64,000 bases of DNA from Rhodovulum visakhapatnamense (lineage in GTDB: Bacteria > Pseudomonadota > Alphaproteobacteria > Rhodobacterales > Rhodobacteraceae), in the NCBI RefSeq assembly GCF_004365965.1, contig NZ_SOEB01000006.1:124001-188000 (forward strand), in the 5' to 3' direction. Both the position numbers and the translations under genes were made by a program. Below the pieces are notes generated by a model, which was given only the letters and a program-made list of their open reading frames with translations, did not search any database and was not told the DNA's origin. This document shows, in pieces, positions 17,219-25,505 of the stretch (position 1 is the stretch's first letter; every line of letters starts with the position of its first letter).

Positions 17219-19058
17219 AGAGCGCCCGGCCCGTGGTGTTGTAGTGATAGGCGCCGCCATAGCCATAGGCGACGGCCGAGTAGAACTCCTCGTCGAAGAG
17301 GTTTTCGACCCTTGCATAGGCCTCGGTGCCGTTGTCCAGCGCGTAGGTGATCTGGGCCGCGGCAAGCCCGGCATCGGGCAGAGAGCCGTAAGGGTCGAGG
17401 CGTCCGGCCAGATACTGGTAGGAGACATCGGCCGTGAGCCGCGGCGTCACCTCGCTGCTGACGCCCAGCAGAAGATCGTGGAGCGGCACGCGGTCGAGCC
17501 GGTCGCCCTTCCAGCGGACGTCGGTATAGGTGTAGCTGCCGTAAAGCGCGATGGCGGAGGTCATCTCGTGGCGGCCGGACAGTTCCAGGCCCTGGCTGCG
17601 GGTGGTTCCGTCGAGCTGGCGGTAGCAGCCCCAAGCATAGCTGCAGATGGCGGGGTCGGCTGCGCCATAGTCGATCTTGTCATCGATTTCCGCAAAGAAG
17701 GCGGTGGCCTTCAGGAACCCGTCGCCCGACAGGCGTTTCTCAAGCCCGATGTCGAAGCTGGTGCTGGTTTCGGGGTTGAGGTCCGGGTTGCCGACCGTGT
17801 CGCCGGTAATGGTGCCGTAAAGTTCGTAAAGCGCGGGGACGCGATAGCCGGTGCCCAGAGAGGTGCGGAAGATCAGGTCGGGCTGGAGCCGCCAGGCCAG
17901 CGCGGCTCGGCCGGTCACCTGATCGTCAAAGCTGGAATAATTATCGTAGCGCAGCGAAAGCGACAGATCGATGTCGTCGGTCGCGGCCTGGCGAAGCTCG
18001 GCAAAGAGCGCGCGGTTGATGACCGAATAGGTCTCGCCGTCAAGCTTGGCCTCGTCCTGTTTCCAGTCGGCGCCGAAGGAGAGGTCGGTCCCGGCCGCCA
18101 GAGAGGCCGTCCCGAGATAGCTGGCGGCGCGGCTGGTGCCATCATAGGAGGACGTCCCGAAACTCGAACGGTAGCTGCGCTCGGTCTGCGTGCGCGCCAG
18201 CGACAGTTCGTTGTCGACCGTCCCGATCGCGAATTGGGCGAAGGCGCGCAGGCCTTTCCGTGTCGCCTCCGATCGGGTGATCGGGTTCGTGTCGGTCGCG
18301 TCGCTGTCATAGTCCGAGTTTCCGTCGGAATAGAAACCCGAGAAGCCCAGCCGAAGGGTGTCGGTCAGATCGTAGGCGGCATTGAGCGAGACCGAATCCT
18401 CGTCGAAGCCGTCCGCTTCGTCATTGCCCGACAGGGTCGAGAAGCCGTCGGTTTCGACATGCGAGATCGTGGCCGACACTTCGCCGCGTTCGGTCTTCTG
18501 GCCAAGGCTCAGACCGGCAGAGTAGCTGCCATAGGTGCCGGTTTCGACCGTCGCCCGCCCCGAAAAGCCCAGTTTCTCCGGTCTCCAGGTGGTGATGTCG
18601 ACAACGCCCGCGATGGCATTTGCCCCGAAAAGCGCGGATTGCGAGCCCTTCAGCACTTCGATCCTGGAGGGCAGGCCGGCGGTCAGGGTGCCGAAGTCGA
18701 GCGCGGCAGGGGTGCCCGACGGGTCGGCAAAGTCCATTCCGTCGATCCGGGTCGCGATATAGCCGTTTCCAAGCCCGCGAATCCGAAGCGTGGCGGTCTG
18801 CCCGAGCCCGCCATTCTGGGTGATCGACACGCCCGGCAGGGTGGCAAGCGTCTGGCCCAGATTCTGTCCGCCCGCTGCAATCTCGCCGCTCTCGACGGTC
18901 TCGACCGTCGCGCCGGTCCGGTTGGTGGCGATGGGCGTGAGGCTGGCGCTGGCAGTGATCTCGTCCAGCATCAGGCTGGACTGCACCTCCTGCGCCAGGG
19001 CGGGCAGGGGGCTCAGCGCGGCGAGGCCGAGCCCGAGGCAAAGGGTGGGTCTTGTCAT
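17193..19058 (-). CDS. btuB: TonB-dependent vitamin B12 outer-membrane receptor BtuB
   Basis: A 621-residue TonB-dependent receptor. A signal peptide ends at ALA around residue 22. The plug domain follows: TLATLPGVSITQNGG, LRIRGLGNGYIATRIDGM and RIEVLKGSQSALFGANAIAG. A 22-strand barrel then ends in the outer-membrane signature with terminal Phe (GLRASF). It imports cobalamin with TonB-ExbBD energy. ATG 19058 starts the signal peptide; longer readings run into the riboswitch leader. A cobalamin riboswitch occupies the leader, so expression should fall when B12 is plentiful. The gene is first in the btuB-btuF-cobQ operon. Confidence 0.92.
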   Translation of the reverse strand: MTRPTLCLGLGLAALSPLPALAQEVQSSLMLDEITASASLTPIATNRTGATVETVESGEIAAGGQNLGQTLATLPGVSITQNGGLGQTATLRIRGLGNGYIATRIDGMDFADPSGTPAALDFGTLTAGLPSRIEVLKGSQSALFGANAIAGVVDITTWRPEKLGFSGRATVETGTYGSYSAGLSLGQKTERGEVSATISHVETDGFSTLSGNDEADGFDEDSVSLNAAYDLTDTLRLGFSGFYSDGNSDYDSDATDTNPITRSEATRKGLRAFAQFAIGTVDNELSLARTQTERSYRSSFGTSSYDGTSRAASYLGTASLAAGTDLSFGADWKQDEAKLDGETYSVINRALFAELRQAATDDIDLSLSLRYDNYSSFDDQVTGRAALAWRLQPDLIFRTSLGTGYRVPALYELYGTITGDTVGNPDLNPETSTSFDIGLEKRLSGDGFLKATAFFAEIDDKIDYGAADPAICSYAWGCYRQLDGTTRSQGLELSGRHEMTSAIALYGSYTYTDVRWKGDRLDRVPLHDLLLGVSSEVTPRLTADVSYQYLAGRLDPYGSLPDAGLAAAQITYALDNGTEAYARVENLFDEEFYSAVAYGYGGAYHYNTTGRALYVGLRASF

Positions 19059-19208
19059 GTCGGTTCCGTTCCGGTCTCGGGAACCGCCGCGGCGGGCGGT
19101 CCGTCCTGTCATGGGGTCCTTGGAAAGACATGCCTTCCGCAGACGGTGATGCGTCACCACTGCGGATGGTCCGCCGCCTGCGCCGCGCCCCGCGGTCAGG
19201 CTAGGTGA

Positions 19209-19392
19209 TCGCCCTGGCAGGTCTCCTGGCTTGCGGGTCCTCGCTTGGCTGGCCTTCCCGGGGAGGACCCCCAGTGGCACGATCAGCCGCGCTCGCCGCT
19301 TACAGTTGCGGGGGCAGCCGCGGAATTGACCCCATGAAGGCCGCACCGCGTTCCCTTTTCATCGCCCGTTTCCGGGCGAACCAAGACAAGTT
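19209..19392 (-). promoter_or_regulatory. Cobalamin riboswitch upstream of btuB
   Basis: The minus strand carries the B12 box GCCCCCGCAACTGTAAGCGG within 19296-19318 and the 3' conserved element AAGCCAGGAGACCTGCC at 19216-19232, spaced as in class I cobalamin riboswitches. A P2/P3-like GC-rich hairpin region lies 5' of the box. The element sits about 150 nt upstream of the btuB ATG and leaves room for an expression platform. It starts right after the end of the unknown gene at 19397, so the leader is packed between two operons. Outer boundaries are estimated. Confidence 0.95.
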
Positions 19393-19396
19393 TCGG

Positions 19397-20263
19397 TTAA
19401 TCCGGGCTCCCGGCCCTGTCAAGCGGCGCGCTCCTTGCGGCCGGTCCGGTCGCGCGGCAGAGGGCGAGGATCGCGGGAAGCTCTTCGCTGGGGCTCAGAA
19501 AAAGCGCGGCGTCCCGGCCGTGGGCGACACGCACCAGCAGAAGGTTCGACGGCGCGGGCGCGCGCAGGATCGCGCAGGTGGTCCCGGGGCCGTCTCCGGC
19601 GGCTTTGGTCATCGCGCCGAGCCCGAGCCCGGTGAACCCGGTCAGCCGGTGGGCAAATTCGGCATCGCCCTGCATCGCGACAATCTGGCCCTCGCGCAGC
19701 CGCAGCCCGGCCGTCGCCCGGGCGAGACAGGTGCCGACCGGATCGGGCGGCGGCGTGGCGGTCTCTCCGGCCTGGTCCGGGCGGGGCTCGGGTGCGGGGG
19801 CGCTGGCCGCAGGCGCGGTCCAGCCGCGGTCTGCGGCCGCGCGCAGAGCCTCGACCGAACAGCCGGCTTCGGTCGGATCGACCCGGTAGGGAGGGCGGCT
19901 CGCGGCGACCGACAGCTCGGCCGCCTTGGCGACGAAGGGGCGGACCCGGCCGTGAAAGGCGGCGATCAGGGGCTCGGCGGGATCGCCGGTGGCCTCTGGC
20001 GGCTCGGCCGGGATCGGCGCCGCGTCCGCTGTGACCGGCCCCGTGCGGCCCACCCGCAACAGGCGGCGGCGGGCCGCCAGCAGCCGGATTTCCTGACCGG
20101 CCCCGTCGCCGATGGTCATTTCGCGCGGCAGGATCGTTTCCGAAATCTCGGTCAGCAGCACCTCGACGATCCCGTCCACGCCCCCGGGCACCGTGCGTTC
20201 GGCGGCGGCCTCGGCGCCCCTCAGCTTGGCCAGCGCGGCGTTGAGACGCTCGAGCCCGGCCAT
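19397..20263 (-). CDS. Protein of unknown function, last gene of the GTPase/kinase operon
   Basis: A 288-residue protein I do not recognise. Residues 1-90 look folded and contain VDGIVEVLLTEISETILPREMTIGDG and a basic patch (LLAARRRLLRVGR). A low-complexity Pro/Ala/Glu linker spans roughly 100-195. The C-terminal part (TGFTGLGLGAMTKAAGDGPG, then ILRAPAPSNLLLVRVAHGRDAALFLSPSEEL) reads as alternating beta strands that could be a longin/roadblock-like fold, which is only a guess. No signal peptide or membrane helix. ATG 20263 follows the roadblock-like stop at 20265 by one base, so translational coupling with that gene is very likely and it should act in the same system. Confidence 0.7.
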   Translation of the reverse strand: MAGLERLNAALAKLRGAEAAAERTVPGGVDGIVEVLLTEISETILPREMTIGDGAGQEIRLLAARRRLLRVGRTGPVTADAAPIPAEPPEATGDPAEPLIAAFHGRVRPFVAKAAELSVAASRPPYRVDPTEAGCSVEALRAAADRGWTAPAASAPAPEPRPDQAGETATPPPDPVGTCLARATAGLRLREGQIVAMQGDAEFAHRLTGFTGLGLGAMTKAAGDGPGTTCAILRAPAPSNLLLVRVAHGRDAALFLSPSEELPAILALCRATGPAARSAPLDRAGSPD

Positions 20264-20264
20264 C

Positions 20265-20696
20265 TCAGCGGCCCCGGTCCTGCGACCCGCCGGCCGCAGC
20301 GGCCGGGGGCGCGGCATCGACGATCTCGACGATTTCGGCCATTGTGGCGCGCATGGCGGCAAGCGCGGCCGCGATATCGGCCTCGCCTCCGATCACCGCG
20401 CAAAGTGCCTCGTCCGGGTCGCGCGGCGCCCGCACGAAAAGCTCGAACCGGCCCTCGTGCAGCAGCACCGCCTCGGGGGGCGCCTGATCGGTCCCGAACA
20501 CTTCGGTCGAGGCGGCGGCGGCCTGCCCGCCCAGAAGCAGCGCTCCGCGCAGACAAAGCGCATCGTAGAATTCCTGGGGCTGAGAATGCTCGGCCTCGGC
20601 CCGCAGCACCAGCCGCGCCGACAGGTCGACGAATGCGATTACCCGGCAATCGGGAATCGCCCGTCGGAGCGCCTGAATGGTGACCGTCAACGGCAT
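20265..20696 (-). CDS. Roadblock/LC7-like domain protein
   Basis: A 143-residue protein resembling the roadblock/LC7 (MglB-like) fold. It has an N-terminal helix (MPLTVTIQALRRAIPDC), a strand pair with VIAFVDLSARLVL, a central helix (EFYDALCLRGALLLG), strands with EAVLLHEGRFELFVRAP and a C-terminal helix (ADIAAALAAMRATMAEIVEIV), followed by an Ala-rich tail. Such proteins often partner small GTPases, as MglB does with MglA. Here it sits between two dynamin-like GTPases and an unknown protein. The fold call is by pattern, not proven. Start 20696 is the first ATG fitting the domain; an upstream ATG at 20747 would add a poor N-terminus. Confidence 0.65.
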   Translation of the reverse strand: MPLTVTIQALRRAIPDCRVIAFVDLSARLVLRAEAEHSQPQEFYDALCLRGALLLGGQAAAASTEVFGTDQAPPEAVLLHEGRFELFVRAPRDPDEALCAVIGGEADIAAALAAMRATMAEIVEIVDAAPPAAAAGGSQDRGR

Positions 20697-20837
20697 CGTG
20701 CCCGAGTTTATCCGAATTTCCGGCGGCGGCCACTGGCAATAGCGCACGGGCCGGGGGCGTGGGCGACGGGGCGCAACGGAACTGGGCCGCGCGCCGCGCC
20801 AGGTGATGGACCGGGCGATGGACCGGGCCGTGCGCCG

Positions 20838-22127
20838 TCAGGCCGCAGGCGGGCTGGCGCCCGGTCTTTGCGCGCGCACCGGCCGCGGGCTTCGGCTGCG
20901 GCTTTCGTCGATCTGCACCCGCCGCGGACGCACGGGCATGCCCGCCCCGCCGACGCGCCAGTCGGGGTCCAGCACAACCGGCGCCTCGTGATCGTTTGCC
21001 GTCGCGCCCAGCCGCCGCAGCACCTGCCGCAGCGCGCGGCCAAACTCCCCGGCGCCGCTGGCAGCCCAGCGCGCCGGATCGTCCTGCGCGTCCAGCGCAT
21101 CGGTCAGGGCGATCGGGCAGACATCGGCAAAAAGCCCCTCGGTTTCGCGCCGCACCCGGTGCAACACCCGGGTGCGGTCGCGGTCGGTCACCAGCTTGTC
21201 GAACCGGGTCAGCAGCAGCAGGCTTGTTTCGCCCAGCCGGTCGGCGAACATGTCCCAGACGGCGGCTTCGGACTGGCGCCAGGCCTGGGTCGCATGGCTG
21301 CACCAGATCACTCCGTCGGCAAGGCTGATGGCGCTTTCCCAGACCTCCGAGCCCATGTTCGGGTCCGAGATGCCGGGCATGTCGATCAGGTCGCAAAGCT
21401 TGAGGATCTCGGCTTCGGCATGGATCTGGATCAGCCGGGTCTCGGCGGGGGAAAGTCGGGGAAGGTCGGCCATCTCCACGGGTTCGATGCGGCCGAAGCG
21501 ATCCTCGCGCCGGGCGGGGGCGGAACCGTAGGAGAGGCGCACCGGCGGCAGCTGGGTCGCGGTTACCTTCACCGGCAGCGGCGACTGGCCGATCAACAGA
21601 TGGATCAGCGTGCTTTTGCCCGCGCTGAATTCGCCCATCAGCGCGAGGCAGGGCCGTGCCCCGGGAGGCAGATCTGCAAGGTCCGGGTGTGCGGCGAAGG
21701 CGGGCAGATGCGGGCGAACCTCGACCTCGACCGGGGCGCGGGAGGGGCTTGGACCGGCGTCGGCCGCAAAGACGTCCTCTTCAGGTTCAAATTCAGCGTC
21801 GGCCTCGGGCGGTGCGGCCTCGACCGGGGGGGCAGAGGCGTCCGTCTGAGGCGGTTCCGTGCTCCCGTGCGGGATCTGCTCCGCACCTGTCTCGACCGCG
21901 TTGTCCGGATCTGCCGCGGGACGGTCAGAGCTGGCGTCGGCGTCGGGCGTGGCTTCCAGGGCGTCGGACCGGTCCCGGCCACCGAATTGCGCGCGCACCG
22001 CCTCTTCGGGGGGCAGCGCCGGACGGCTCGCGCCGCCTTCGGCCGGGCGCGGCCGGGCCGGTGCCGCGTCCATCGCCCGGGCCCGTTCCAGCATCGCCCG
22101 GATATCAAGGTCGTAGGGGTCGCTCAT
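20838..22127 (-). CDS. Dynamin-like GTPase with acidic disordered N-terminus
   Basis: A 429-residue P-loop GTPase of the bacterial dynamin-like group. Residues 1-145 are low-complexity and acidic (many Asp, Glu, Pro, Ala), then the G domain follows: G1 GEFSAGKST at 165-173, a G2 Thr in TATQLPP, G3 DMPG at 249-252 and G4 in LTRFDKL. The C-terminus is basic and Pro-rich (VRPRRVQIDESRSRSPRPVR). The GEFSAGKST P-loop is the usual dynamin-superfamily form. No clear transmembrane segment is seen. It follows the larger dynamin-like gene by 39 nt in the same direction. Paired bacterial dynamins often act as hetero-oligomers on membranes, which is an inference here. Confidence 0.82.
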   Translation of the reverse strand: MSDPYDLDIRAMLERARAMDAAPARPRPAEGGASRPALPPEEAVRAQFGGRDRSDALEATPDADASSDRPAADPDNAVETGAEQIPHGSTEPPQTDASAPPVEAAPPEADAEFEPEEDVFAADAGPSPSRAPVEVEVRPHLPAFAAHPDLADLPPGARPCLALMGEFSAGKSTLIHLLIGQSPLPVKVTATQLPPVRLSYGSAPARREDRFGRIEPVEMADLPRLSPAETRLIQIHAEAEILKLCDLIDMPGISDPNMGSEVWESAISLADGVIWCSHATQAWRQSEAAVWDMFADRLGETSLLLLTRFDKLVTDRDRTRVLHRVRRETEGLFADVCPIALTDALDAQDDPARWAASGAGEFGRALRQVLRRLGATANDHEAPVVLDPDWRVGGAGMPVRPRRVQIDESRSRSPRPVRAQRPGASPPAA

Positions 22128-22166
22128 CTTACAGTCTCTTCCGCAGGTCCCGGACGTCGGCGGATC

Positions 22167-24350
22167 TCAGGCCGCCTCTTTCAGCATCGTCGTCATCGCG
22201 CTTTCGATGGCCTGCAGGCGATCCTGCCGGGCCTTCCTCCGCAGCGCCACGTCAAGAGCGTCGGGCGCGACCTCATCCTTGCAGGTCAGCGCCTCGACGA
22301 TTTCGCGCTGGTCTTCGACAAAACCGGCCAATGTCGCCATCAGGTCGGCGCGGACCCGTTCGGCATGGTCGTGGCGCAGGGCGTCGAGGATCGGCAGGGT
22401 GTCGTCCCGGATCATCGCGTGGAAATCGGCGGCGAAGGCCCCATGGCCGCGGCGGCGGGTCCACCAGCGGCGCCACCAGCTGCCCTTGACGTCCAGCGCG
22501 ATGGTGCAAGCGATGTCGACCGGCGGCCCGATCCGCGGCGGGTCGGGGGCCTCGACCGTGAACGCGCCGTCAAGTCCAAGCGCATTGCGGTAGACAGCGG
22601 CGACATCGCGCGCGAGCTCGTCCAGAACGCTCCGCGCCGCGGCCTGCATCCGTGTGCCGAAAAGCTGGCAGGCGGTGCGCAGCAGCATTCGCAGACCGGT
22701 CGGTTCGTAGGTCCAGACGGTGTCCTCGCCCTCGGTTTCCAGATGGGCGATCAGGGCCGCGGTGGCGCGGTCGAGAAAACTGCGATGCGACCGTTCCAGC
22801 CGGGTCCGGAACTCTGTCTGTTCGCGGTCGATGACGCGGACCAGGGCCTCTTCGGCGCGATGCGAAAGGGTCATGATCCGGGCCTCGAGTTCGGCCCGGC
22901 CGACCGTCGGCCGCGCGCCTGCGGGCAGGGCCGTGCCCTGCGCGGCGCCGATGCTGCGGGCAAGATTGGCGGTGCTGCGGGCGATGCGGTCGAGCGCCTC
23001 GCGGCCCGCGCCTTCGTTGAGACGCTCGGCAAGCGTGCGGTACAGCGCGGGCAGGCCGGACATGTCCCAGACCCCGCGCAGCTGGGTCTGCGGGTCCTCG
23101 CCGCCCGCAAAACGTTCGCGGGCCAGGCGCTGCAGCGCGCGGCGGCTGTCTTCGGGCAGGGCGGGCAGGGTTCCGCCCAGCGCATGGGCGGCCCAGATTG
23201 CGCTTCCGAACAGGATCGGCGCGTCCACCGGGCCGTTCTGAGCCTGCAGCGTGGCCCGGATCGCGGCGCGGATTTCGGCCACTTGCGGGACCGGATCGGA
23301 AAGCTCGTCGATGCGGTTGACGAAGATCACAACGTCGCGCGCCTTGACCGTGGCGATCAGCCGGATCAGCGCCATGTCGACGCTGGACAGCGCCTGATGC
23401 GCCGACAGCACCAGCACGCAGAGCCGGCTTTCGCGGATCGCACCGATGGTGATCTGTTCGCGCATCAGGAAGGTGTCGTTGACGCCGGGCGTGTCGCGCA
23501 GGCACAGCCGCAACGGCATCGCCGCATGATCGACCTGCAGATCGGCCGATTTTGTGATGTCGGCGAAACGGCCCGCAGCCTCGAACCGGGCATCGGCGCC
23601 GTGCTCGTCGTCGGCGAAATCGTCGCCGAGACAGACATAGCGTTCGACGAGCCCCAGATCGAAGGCGGAATAGCGGTGCTCCTGGCCCAGCAGCAGCTCG
23701 AACCGGCGACCGAGGCGGCCTTGGGATTTCTCGCGCATCCGCTCGACCTGGCGGCGGACCTTGTCGAGCTCGTCCTCGGCCCCGGCCCGGCTGGCCAGTT
23801 CGCCGAGACGTCCGCCCTTTTCGACCAGCCGGGCCCATTCCTCGCGGTCGAAGAAGCGAAACCTTGCCTCGCCCGCGAGGGTCTGAGGGGCGGGCGCCAG
23901 ATGGAGCGAGGTCACGACCGAGGTCCAGGGGTTCACATCTTCGGGCAGCAGGCCGGGCCAGCCGACCATGGCGTTGATCAGCGAGGTCTTGCCCGCCTTG
24001 ACCTGGCCGATGAAGGTCACGCAGGGTTCGAGCGCGTCAAGCTGTGCCGTCAGCCGAAGCGCGCCGCGCGCGGCGGTCGCGTCGCCGACCCGGCCGAGAT
24101 CGGCCAGCGCCGCGCGCAGGGTGGCCCGACGCTCCGTGATCGGCGCAAACCCGTCAAGCCCCTCTCCCAGCAGATCCGGGTGACGGGCAGCGGGCCGGGC
24201 GGCCTCGGGGCGCGCGGAGGCAGATGCATCCTGCATCACGGGTCCAACCCCCATTTGCTTGTCTGCAACCCGCCCGGGACTGCGCCAGCCCGGCGGAAGC
24301 AGGTGTTTTGTTGTGGCATCTGAAACAATTATGCGCCCGAAAATGGCCAT
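22167..24350 (-). CDS. Large dynamin-like GTPase
   Basis: A protein of up to 727 residues with a dynamin-type G domain. G1 GQVKAGKTS is at 115-123, TSVVT is G2, DTPGVND near 290 is G3 and VNRIDEL is G4, followed by a conserved GSA strand. The rest is a long helical region as in the dynamin stalk. A Trp/Arg-rich stretch SWWRRWWTRRR lies about 100 residues before the end and could be a membrane-touching tip. The start is uncertain: ATG 24350 lies 24 nt after the upstream stop, while ATG 24254 or 24236 would remove a poorly conserved N-terminus. The gene sits between the 376-residue GTPase and the second dynamin-like gene. Confidence 0.85.
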   Translation of the reverse strand: MAIFGRIIVSDATTKHLLPPGWRSPGRVADKQMGVGPVMQDASASARPEAARPAARHPDLLGEGLDGFAPITERRATLRAALADLGRVGDATAARGALRLTAQLDALEPCVTFIGQVKAGKTSLINAMVGWPGLLPEDVNPWTSVVTSLHLAPAPQTLAGEARFRFFDREEWARLVEKGGRLGELASRAGAEDELDKVRRQVERMREKSQGRLGRRFELLLGQEHRYSAFDLGLVERYVCLGDDFADDEHGADARFEAAGRFADITKSADLQVDHAAMPLRLCLRDTPGVNDTFLMREQITIGAIRESRLCVLVLSAHQALSSVDMALIRLIATVKARDVVIFVNRIDELSDPVPQVAEIRAAIRATLQAQNGPVDAPILFGSAIWAAHALGGTLPALPEDSRRALQRLARERFAGGEDPQTQLRGVWDMSGLPALYRTLAERLNEGAGREALDRIARSTANLARSIGAAQGTALPAGARPTVGRAELEARIMTLSHRAEEALVRVIDREQTEFRTRLERSHRSFLDRATAALIAHLETEGEDTVWTYEPTGLRMLLRTACQLFGTRMQAAARSVLDELARDVAAVYRNALGLDGAFTVEAPDPPRIGPPVDIACTIALDVKGSWWRRWWTRRRGHGAFAADFHAMIRDDTLPILDALRHDHAERVRADLMATLAGFVEDQREIVEALTCKDEVAPDALDVALRRKARQDRLQAIESAMTTMLKEAA

Positions 24351-24374
24351 TGCATGGCGTCGTCGCGGCGTTCC

Positions 24375-25505
24375 TCAGGCGCTCAGCCGGGTTTCGAACC
24401 CGCGCCGCAATTGCAGCAAAAGCGTGACGGCATCGGCGGCTGCGGCCGGATCGTCCTCGACCGCCAGAAGCTGCAGCATCTCGGAGGCATCGAGGATGTC
24501 CTCGTCAAGATCGGGGCAGACATCCCGCACCTCGCCCAGCAGGTCGGTGAGGCCAAGCGCGGTGTCGGCGCAGATCGCCAGCACCCCGGCGATGCCATCG
24601 CGACGCTCGACCCGTTCGGGAAGCGCGGCGGCCGCCCGGGCAAGAACCGCAAGCCCGCGTTCGCAGAGGGTCCGGTCGTCCGCGCCGGCAGAGCGGCGTG
24701 TGGGCGCAGCATCGGACGGCGTGGGGCCGGGGGGCGATGGCGGTTCGGGCCTGGGGCTGGGCGACGGGGTGCCGGTGGCGGGTTGTCCGCGACGCGGACC
24801 CGGGCCTGCGAACCGGCCATGGCTGCCATAGCGGTGCAGGAAGGTCTCGGCCAGGTCGCGGTCGGCATCCAATCCCTGCCGCAGCATCCGTTCAAGCGCG
24901 GCGAACAGGGCCTTGGCGCCGCTTGGCCCGTGTTCGGCGGGCATGCAGGGCACGGGGCCACGATCGGCGGCCAGCGCCTCGGTGGTGGCCAGAGGGAAAA
25001 GCGCGTGGAACTCGACCCCCACAAGCGGGCGCAGCCGGTCCAGCCGGTCGTGCAGCACAGCCTCGCGGATCAGCAAATCGGCCTTGGTCAGCACCAGAAA
25101 GGAATGGTCCTTCAGGCTCTCGGGCACCCGCGCCCAGGCGGCGCTTTCGGGGGCCTCGAAACTCTGGCTGGTCCAGAGCACGATATCGGGCATCCCCGCG
25201 CCACAGGGCAGCGTCTCGTCGGGCGCCAGAGGGCATTCCAGCAGCAGCATCCGGTCGAAAAGATCCGAGGGAATGCCTGCGGGGGGCGCGTCCGCGACCG
25301 GGCCGGCATCGGCATCCCATCCGGCCAGCAGCGCGATCAGCGACGACTTGCCGGTCCGGGCGGGCCCCGCGACTGCCACCCGCACCGGCTGCGACAGGCG
25401 CTGGCGCAGCCGCATGCCCTGGCGCCGCCCGGGATCGGGCAGGGTTCCCGCCGCCAGAACCGCGTCGATCCGGGCGATCAGGTCGTCTTCGGGGGCGTCG
25501 CTCAC
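24375..25505 (-). CDS. P-loop GTPase of unknown function
   Basis: A 376-residue GTP-binding protein: G1 GPARTGKSS at 47-55 and G4 LTKADLL. The G3 region reads MPDIVLWTSQSFEAPES, lacking a clean DxxG, which may mean altered hydrolysis. A Pro/Ser-rich linker separates the G domain from a C-terminal helical part (LAVLARAAAALPERVERRDGIAGVLA, then an acidic DLDEDILDASE stretch). The start is a GTG whose last two bases are shared with the TGA of the phosphatase gene (GTGA overlap), strong evidence for coupling. It is probably regulated together with, or is a target of, the kinase and phosphatase. Confidence 0.78.
   Translation of the reverse strand: MSDAPEDDLIARIDAVLAAGTLPDPGRRQGMRLRQRLSQPVRVAVAGPARTGKSSLIALLAGWDADAGPVADAPPAGIPSDLFDRMLLLECPLAPDETLPCGAGMPDIVLWTSQSFEAPESAAWARVPESLKDHSFLVLTKADLLIREAVLHDRLDRLRPLVGVEFHALFPLATTEALAADRGPVPCMPAEHGPSGAKALFAALERMLRQGLDADRDLAETFLHRYGSHGRFAGPGPRRGQPATGTPSPSPRPEPPSPPGPTPSDAAPTRRSAGADDRTLCERGLAVLARAAAALPERVERRDGIAGVLAICADTALGLTDLLGEVRDVCPDLDEDILDASEMLQLLAVEDDPAAAADAVTLLLQLRRGFETRLSA

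Noticed and set aside
17088-19208. A 706-codon plus-strand open frame over btuB
   Set aside because: Antisense to a full TonB-dependent receptor with signal peptide, plug and terminal Phe; no ribosome site or family resemblance.
20112-24323. A 1403-codon open frame on the plus strand
   Set aside because: It is antisense to two well-defined GTPases with intact G motifs. Its translation is low-complexity Arg/Gly/Gln-rich, typical of a GC-rich shadow frame.
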